Positions 58,434 to 64,000 of a stretch of 64,000 nt of DNA are shown here, piece after piece. The notes below the pieces were generated by a model. It made no database searches. It was not told the DNA's origin and saw nothing but the letters and a program-made list of their open reading frames with translations. Position 1 is the first letter of the stretch. Each line of letters starts with the position of its first letter. The stretch is from Maniola hyperantus (Eukaryota > Arthropoda > Insecta > Lepidoptera > Nymphalidae): positions 8,016,534 through 8,080,533 of the forward strand of contig NC_048546.1 of assembly GCF_902806685.2 (NCBI RefSeq). The letters are read 5' to 3'. The translations under genes were made by a program, and so were the position numbers.

Positions 58434-58602
58434 AGTACGCGACAGGTTAAGATGTCAATCGAGGAGGGAACGCTCCGCACACCCGCACCCGCACAGCCCT
58501 ACGCGCTAGCCCGGTGCAGGCGAGCGCGGGTGACGTGTGGGTGTGCGGGGTGTCCCCCCGCCTCATACCCCGATTGCCATCTCGACCTGTCGCGAACTGT
58601 AC
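58434..58602. mobile_element. GC-rich hairpin MITE, copy
   Basis: A full-length copy of 169 bp, AGTACGCGACAGGTTAAGA to CTCGACCTGTCGCGAACTGT. The 68-codon frame at 58452-58658 lies inside it and is not a gene. Confidence 0.7.
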
Positions 58603-58804
58603 TTTATTTTTGTCACTGTTCGTTCAAAAACAGCGCGATGTTCAGAATAAGTAAGTAGGCTACTTATTTGCATGACACTTCATGTTGTCGTTTCAAATTA
58701 AATGCTAAAAGCGTAAAGCAGTGACGTAACCACACTGCTAACTAGATCAAAGTTTTAAACTAGGTAGGTACATTGCAAAAATCTGCACGTTTATTTAAGT
58801 TTCA

Positions 58805-59170
58805 GCGATGTGGAGAGACTTGAAGACCAAAGTCTTCGAACAGTGCGTGTTGCCGCTCGCTATGGTCACTTGCTAATTTACCTATTATGGGCCTCATAAG
58901 AAATCTCAGAGTCACTCAACGGGTGATGGAGAGAGCTATGCTTGGAGTTTCTCTAAGTGATGAAATCGGAAATGAGGAAATCCTTATTTAGGAAAACCTG
59001 AGTAACCGACTTAGCTCAACGAAGTGCGAAGCTGAAGAGGCAATGGGCATGGCACAAAAGTGCCAAAAAACGATTGACGTTGGAGTTTCAAGGTGCTAAA
59101 ATGGCGACATCGCACCGAAAAGCACAGCGATGGGAAACTGCCCCACTAGGTGGACAACCCTGTCCACCTA
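58805..59170 (+). pseudogene. RTE-type reverse transcriptase C-terminus, broken
   Basis: Conceptual translation across frames gives KTKVFEQCVLPLAM, GLIRNLRVTQRVMERAMLGV, SLSDEIGNEEI, VTDLAQRSAKLKRQWAWH and a final RWT. This is the C-terminal tail that follows the reverse transcriptase domain in lepidopteran RTE LINEs. It has stops and indels and no reverse transcriptase core. The frames 59074-59274 and 59205-59504 are partly this relic. Confidence 0.75.
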
Positions 59171-59172
59171 GT
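59145..59172. repeat. 12-bp perfect hairpin in the RTE relic
   Basis: ACTAGGTGGACA and its exact complement are separated by four bases (ACCC). It may come from a small inverted duplication at the breakpoint. Confidence 0.7.
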
Positions 59173-61261
59173 CCTAGTGAGGGAGTCTGTGTTCAAAATG
59201 TGAATTGCGATGCGCAAGGGACGAGTCAACTACTAGAAACAGTAGCAAAGTTCACGACAGTTGGGAAATTGTAACAAAACGTCGAGTCTTCGACGTCACT
59301 GGTAGGCATCAAATGTTCCTACGTTTGACGCTAGGTACCTACCTAGCCTATGAATCGCCTATTTTTCTTAGATTTCACGTCACCCATAGTCTAATAACTG
59401 ACATATCGTTGATTCAGGATCAAACTGAGAGTTCCCTCACTCTTCACCCTGACAGTACCTACCTACCTAGTGTAATATATCATAGAATTGGTAGCTATAG
59501 TTGAGCTATACAGAATGTGTTCTGAACCGCCGCGTACGCAACACAATCCGCGCATCCAAGAATCAAGATGGCCGGCGTGCATAGAGCACAGCGCGCACGC
59601 CGTGTCCGTCGCGCTCGGCCGGTCAAGCGTGAACCTGTTTTTTCTACATAAACATTGTTCGCAGTAGAGAAATCGACGGGCGTAACTGTGGCCATTGTAC
59701 GCTTTGAACGTCGAGAATATTAGAGCGTGATGCAGTAAAATAATGGAAGAGCGTAGATACCTACTTTACAGTAAATTTATTCTGTAAAATGATCATGAAT
59801 TTTGTATGTTTTGCCCGTGTTGCCTAGTTTTAGTGGAATATTTACCAAATACAGCTTAGATGTCGACCCCGAAGCTAACGGTTTGAGTTCTAACGTTCAT
59901 CTGGGCTAGGCAGCTGTTAGTTCCTACCTAGATAACAGTGAACGTCAAAACTACTAATTAGAACTGAACTACCTAATTATTAATCAGGAACTAGATAATT
60001 AGATACATGCATCATGCAATGCAGGCTTGGATCTCTAATGACATAAAAGAAAGTAGTTTACAAAAGACGGGCACATAAAAAGTGTATACACATAAAACAC
60101 CGACGTCAAATCTCTATCTGCTGCTGTACCTAAATAAATAGACATAACGTGTGAAGACAAGATCCATGCATCAGCTATTGAACACGTGTCCGAGCTAATA
60201 GATAATCGAATTGCTGTAATGGAGGATCATGGCAGCGCAAGAACGCTCAAACAAAAACGTGTTTGGTCTATCTTGCAGCGATTGTGATAAATTTTGGTCC
60301 GACATAAAACACACTGTAGAATCACAGATATACGTTGGCCGGTCTGTAGCTTTGAGGAACTTCAAAGTATGTAGACCGCTAGATATGCGGTCCGACACAG
60401 CCCTACGCGGCCACGTCACATCCAGAATTTTTAACAAGAAAATCCTCAAACTTATATGTCCTACTATGTATGTAGGTGGATATTATACATTGCAAGGCCA
60501 CAAGGTTTAGGCAAGTATGGAGGTACAGGGAGAGATAACGCGTAGATATCTCTCCCTTTAAACTCGTTTGTATGGTTCCAGTTCATTACAATTCTTGAAT
60601 ATCCGTTGTTCGAGCTTGTTCAGGCGTGTCTATTAAAAATTTAAATTACACATATCTATGCGCATACCCAATGAACCCGCATTTCGTGAACTCAGACATT
60701 ATCGATCTTTTAAAACTTAAGTAAATAACTAAGTACTTACCAACATCCGGCAGATTATGAAAAGAGTAGGTACCTAGAGAATTCAATATTCCTGCTGTAC
60801 CTACTTTACTTACATATAGACTACAACAAGGTTTTGGAAGAGTCGAATTCGTTTTCATCCGCAATCTCTACACTCTACAGTATTGTAGGTCCCTAGGTAA
60901 CAACTTTTGAAAGGATTGACACCGACTGTTCCGATGTGTATGCGTCCAAAATTAGTAGATACCATCGGGTTGTATCATCACTCCCATAACATTAACTGTT
61001 AACTGTGCTTTTGTAACGATTGGTACTAGATGTGTGACCGATGTGATTATCACCAAAAAATATCACAGTTTTACATTAACAGTAAGTAGGTACACTGTGC
61101 GGGAAACTATGGAGTGAAAGGATTGGGCGAAAGGATTTCTACAAAGAGGTAAAAGAATATGCAACTAAAGTATGGCATGCCGATGATCTGAAATCATTAC
61201 CACCTCGTTCTTACATGAAAAAAACTTATGCAAAACTTGAACAAAAAGTGTGGAGCTCAGG
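59173..61261. other. Mostly unannotated, small GC-rich patch
   Basis: A CpG-rich patch (GCGCACGCCGTGTCCGTCGC) lies at about 59560-59640. A frame with a genuine ATG at 60229-60510 (93 codons) overlaps an 84-codon minus frame and has no motif. No gene is supported. Confidence 0.35.
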
Positions 61262-61412
61262 CTGACCAAGCCAAGTGTGGTTTGGCAGATTTTACACAAA
61301 TTACACACCTGAGGACATTATGGGAACTCTCAGGCATGCAGATTTCCTCACGATGCCAATGTTTTCCTAAAAAGCACATAGCTTTGAAAAGTTAGAGGTG
61401 TTTGCTAAGGAT
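61262..61412 (-). mobile_element. SINE fragment (same family as 56158)
   Basis: On the minus strand: CACCTCTAACTTTTCAAAGC, GGAAAACATTGGCATCGTGA, CTGCATGCCTGAGAGTTCCC. The tRNA-like head and the tail are missing or decayed. Confidence 0.6.
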
Positions 61413-61516
61413 GGGATAGGATTTAGGAAAAAATAATAAAAACTGTCATAGGCACCTCTTCCAAGTTAGCCCGCTTACATCTAGACTGCAAAATCAATAA
61501 AATGAACACTAAACTA

Positions 61517-61543
61517 GCGGCACGCTATGATGGCCGGTTTGAC
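61517..61543 (+). repeat. Left TIR of the DD82E transposon
   Basis: Identical to the complement of 63654-63680. The TA before it is the target duplication. Confidence 0.9.
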
Positions 61544-62085
61544 GTTTGTCCGCTCATGAAGTTCCGTATTAATTGATAACGACTTTGAAGGAAATAATTG
61601 TATTACTTTATTGACGATAGTGATGTGCAGAGATTCATAAATTTTATCGAATGTAGTTTTAGGTTTAGGACTCAAAATTTATTTATTAAATTGATTTCTT
61701 AAATGTATACAAGTGTAGAAAAATCAGTTTGCACCATTTAAGGGGTGAATGTACTTGTGAATATGAACAATTTTCACTATGTGGACAAACCTCTGAAATC
61801 GCAAAAAAATATCAATAAATTTTTAAAAATGGAATCTAATACGATCGTCACATAGGATCGCTGGCTAGCACAACTACTACCTCCGGCAAACTCGCGTCAA
61901 TGCTCAATGCAAAACAAAGCAGTTTCGAATTGACGTTGCTTCGAAAAGTATAAACTGTCAGTGCAATGCGATTGTGATATAGTTTTGACCTGGCTTTGGA
62001 TTTCAAATATTGATACTGCATTACTGTTGACCCTTGCTCGTTAATTTGGACTCTGTTCAAGCCCTTTGTTGTGGATTTCGTCGAT

Positions 62086-63426
62086 ATGACCGAACGTACG
62101 CAGAGAACTGTTCTAAATAGTCAGACACGTGAGTTCCTAATACGCCTTCGTAACTATTTCGATCGTGAAGCTCAAAATGGAGGGCCAATTTTACCTATAA
62201 CGTCAGTGGTTGAACGCGTAGCTGATGCGCTTAATATTGGACAACGAACTGTTAGACGGATAACTAAAAAAAAATATGGCGAGACTGGCACAGAAGAAAA
62301 TAAACTTCACACACCAAAAAAGAGAAAACGAGCAAAACCAGTCGTAGGCATCGATAGCTTTGATGCCGATGCTATCCGAAGACATGTTTACGGCTACTAT
62401 TTACAGAAGGAGTATCCAACAAGAAAAAAGTTGGTGCATTCACTGAAGGAAGCTGGATTATTCTTCGGTGGGGAAAGTTCTTTAACGAAGATTTTGAAGA
62501 CCATTGGATTTCGATACAAAAAATGTAACAAACGCAAAATATTGATGGAAAGATTTGATATAGCGATGGCAAGGTATACTTTTTTACGGCAAGTGAAAGA
62601 AATCAAAAATTGGCAAAATGTTGTGTTCTTGGATGAAACATGGCTTAATGCTAACCATACTGTAGGCCGTTCTTGGAACGATGACACAGCAGCATCTACT
62701 TCCAAAGTTCCTGTAGGAAAAGGATCGCGACTTATAATTTGTCACGCCGGAACCATCAACGGGTTTGTCGAAGGTTCTCTCATGGCTTTTGCGTCAAAAA
62801 CCACTGGAGACTATCATGAAGACATGAATGGAGAAAAGTTTACTGAATGGTTTACCTCAATGTTGTGTAGCCTCCCTGAACCATCTATTATAATTATGGA
62901 CAACGCCCCATACCACTCGATGCAAATTGACAAGCCACCTGCCCAATCCCAAAAGAAAGCTGATATCGTCGCATGGCTTCGTAAAAATGGCGTAGATGCA
63001 AACATGAATATGTTAAAAGCGGAATTAGTACGTCTTTTAAAAGAAAACAAACCAACCAAGATCCGATACGTCATTGACGAAATAGCATTAGAACATGGGC
63101 ACAGAGTTATACGGTTACCGCCTTACCATTGTGAGTATAATGCGATTGAGTTGGTGTGGGCTCAAATTAAGGGATATGCTGCAAGACACAATACAGAACC
63201 CCCATTTACCACAAAAAAAATGCTAAAATTATTAGAAGAAGCTTGTGAACATGTGACTAAAGGAGACTGGGAAAAGGTTGTGAATAGAACTGTTAAATTA
63301 ATAAGGGAAGATTATGAAAGAGATGTGAAAATAGATAATATTATAGAAAACGAACATATAATTATTAATGTATGTGATGATAGCAGTGACGACAGTGAAA
63401 ATAGTAGTATGGACGAATCTGATTAA
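62086..63426 (+). CDS. DDE transposase, IS630/Tc1/mariner, DD82E
   Basis: The protein has 446 residues. The ATG at 62086 is taken as start; the frame extends 15 nt further only to a GTG, which eukaryotes rarely use. Residues about 38-62 look like a helix-turn-helix (VVERVADALNIGQRTVRRIT) for TIR binding. PKKRKR at 77-82 is a likely nuclear signal. Catalytic residues are D183 (FLDETW), D272 (IIMDNAPYHS) and E355 (YNAIELVWAQIK). Eighty-two residues separate D272 and E355, the spacing of the DD82E group, which I recall as named Sailor. Residues 293-321 within that gap resemble a SAP-like fold. The C-terminus is acidic and Ser-rich. All catalytic residues are present and no frameshift is seen. 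It cuts and pastes the element between the TIRs at TA. Confidence 0.9.
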   Translation: MTERTQRTVLNSQTREFLIRLRNYFDREAQNGGPILPITSVVERVADALNIGQRTVRRITKKKYGETGTEENKLHTPKKRKRAKPVVGIDSFDADAIRRHVYGYYLQKEYPTRKKLVHSLKEAGLFFGGESSLTKILKTIGFRYKKCNKRKILMERFDIAMARYTFLRQVKEIKNWQNVVFLDETWLNANHTVGRSWNDDTAASTSKVPVGKGSRLIICHAGTINGFVEGSLMAFASKTTGDYHEDMNGEKFTEWFTSMLCSLPEPSIIIMDNAPYHSMQIDKPPAQSQKKADIVAWLRKNGVDANMNMLKAELVRLLKENKPTKIRYVIDEIALEHGHRVIRLPPYHCEYNAIELVWAQIKGYAARHNTEPPFTTKKMLKLLEEACEHVTKGDWEKVVNRTVKLIREDYERDVKIDNIIENEHIIINVCDDSSDDSENSSMDESD

Positions 63427-63653
63427 TTATGGCCTTTTGTGGCACCTTTTTCGGTATCTTTTGTATTCATATGTTTCTTGTGTGCATATAAAGTATGTAT
63501 ATTCATTTTCGTTCAAATATTCAGTTCGTTCAAATAAATTAAATAAACATATACATTTTTGTTTTATTAAACCTATTTAATCAGGTACAAAAACAAAACT
63601 TAATTGTTTTTTGTTCGAGAATAAATTGACATTCCACATCACTATTGTAATGT
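63427..63653 (+). other. 3' UTR and subterminal region of the transposon
   Basis: AT-rich, with AATAAA in CAAATAAATTAAATAAACAT near 63530-63550 as likely polyadenylation signal. The box CACATCACTAT (about 63636) is the inverse of the left subterminal box. Confidence 0.5.
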
Positions 63654-63680
63654 GTCAAACCGGCCATCATAGCGTGCCGC
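63654..63680 (-). repeat. Right TIR of the DD82E transposon
   Basis: The exact inverse of 61517-61543, followed by the TA duplication at 63681-63682. Confidence 0.9.
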
Positions 63681-63682
63681 TA

Positions 63683-64000
63683 GTGTAGGTAAGATCGCAG
63701 GCATGAGGCAAGAGCTAACTTGTAATGTCTTAACATCAAGTAGGCTATCGCCACTTTGTTTCATGCTTTCTATTAGGTATTCTTAGTAAACTTGAATCAA
63801 TTTACAAAATGTATGTTGTCCTACAATTTCCATGGGGCTATACAGTCAACTTGAATATTTTATAACTTTACCCTACTTTTCGCAGCCCCAGCTTTCCACG
63901 AGCCTATTTCTATTGACCGCGGGAAACTTTGTTGACATTTCTAGTAGCGAGCGTAGAGTAGGTACCTACTACTCTTCCTACACAGAGTTCCGTACTCTTG
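63683..64000. other. Right edge, nothing recognised
   Basis: Ordinary AT-rich DNA with no frame, repeat or signal that I can support. Confidence 0.4.

Larger units (their letters stand above)
61517..63680 (+). mobile_element. Complete IS630/Tc1/mariner transposon (DD82E type)
   Basis: The TIRs are perfect over 27 bp, starting GCGGCACGCTATGATGGCC (61517-61543 and 63654-63680), with TA on both sides (61515-61516 and 63681-63682). A second inverted box, ATAGTGATGTG, lies about 100 bp in on the left (near 61616) and about 35 bp in on the right. The 2164-bp element carries one intact intronless transposase gene and AATAAA-type signals after it. Perfect TIRs and an unbroken gene suggest a recent, possibly active copy. 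Confidence 0.9.

Noticed and set aside
60229..60510. 93-codon frame with ATG
   Set aside because: It overlaps an opposite-strand frame of similar length, has no motif or splice context, and is within chance for the window.
62071..62085. Transposase start at 62071
   Set aside because: That codon is GTG. The first ATG in frame is at 62086 and keeps the whole helix-turn-helix region.

Overview
The window looks like lepidopteran (butterfly or moth) nuclear DNA. It is AT-rich and almost gene-free. It is packed with repeats that I recognise as typical of Lepidoptera: Lep1-type Helitron-like elements with a GCGACTTCGTCCGCG core and CTAG ends, the repeat that starts near GGCCAAGTGCGAGTC, tRNA-derived SINEs with (ATG)n tails, and RTE-type LINE remnants. 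No bacterial-style operon, rRNA or CRISPR is present. Only two stretches are convincingly protein-coding. One is a Gln-rich exon cut by the left edge (minus strand, about 1-428). The other is an intact transposase at 62086-63426. The host gene is not identifiable; a CpG-rich stretch near 27.9-28.2 kb could be a minus-strand promoter with a non-coding first exon, in which case much of the window would be intron, but that is inference.

The dominant object is a giant foldback element of about 13.9 kb (6824-20681). Two terminal domains of about 320 bp, inverted and as far as I can compare by eye identical, enclose about 70 copies of a 182-bp satellite monomer. About 30 copies lie in + orientation and about 42 in - orientation, meeting at a 27-nt spacer near 12661. 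An 8-bp direct repeat, ATTCTATT, flanks it, as expected of transposition. It sits inside an older short inverted-repeat element (6627-20795), so the insertion history can be read. It encodes no protein: no ORF of 60 codons occurs between about 5.9 and 21.9 kb.

Region by region: 1-600 Gln-rich exon; 0.6-6.6 kb dispersed repeats, including two Helitron-like copies joined head to tail; 6.6-20.8 kb the nested foldback; 20.8-31 kb mostly unannotated AT-rich DNA with a foldback MITE, SINE-like copies and the CpG-rich stretch; 31.3-33.3 kb a candidate TA-flanked DNA transposon with repeated AAGGCCT boxes that carries Helitron-like insertions; 36.2-37.6 kb a non-autonomous hAT-like element with nested repeats; 38-55 kb scattered Helitron-like, SINE and LINE fragments and a perfect RFX-type palindrome; 55.5-56.0 kb a hAT deletion derivative with a transposase C-terminal relic; 56-61.4 kb SINEs and a dead RTE reverse-transcriptase C-terminus; 61.5-63.7 kb a complete IS630/Tc1/mariner transposon with perfect 27-bp TIRs, TA target duplication and an intact DD82E transposase.

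The mobile elements do not form a pathway together. The window is a record of nested insertions. The best candidates for something new are the satellite-bearing foldback element and the intact DD82E element with an unusual insertion in its catalytic domain.
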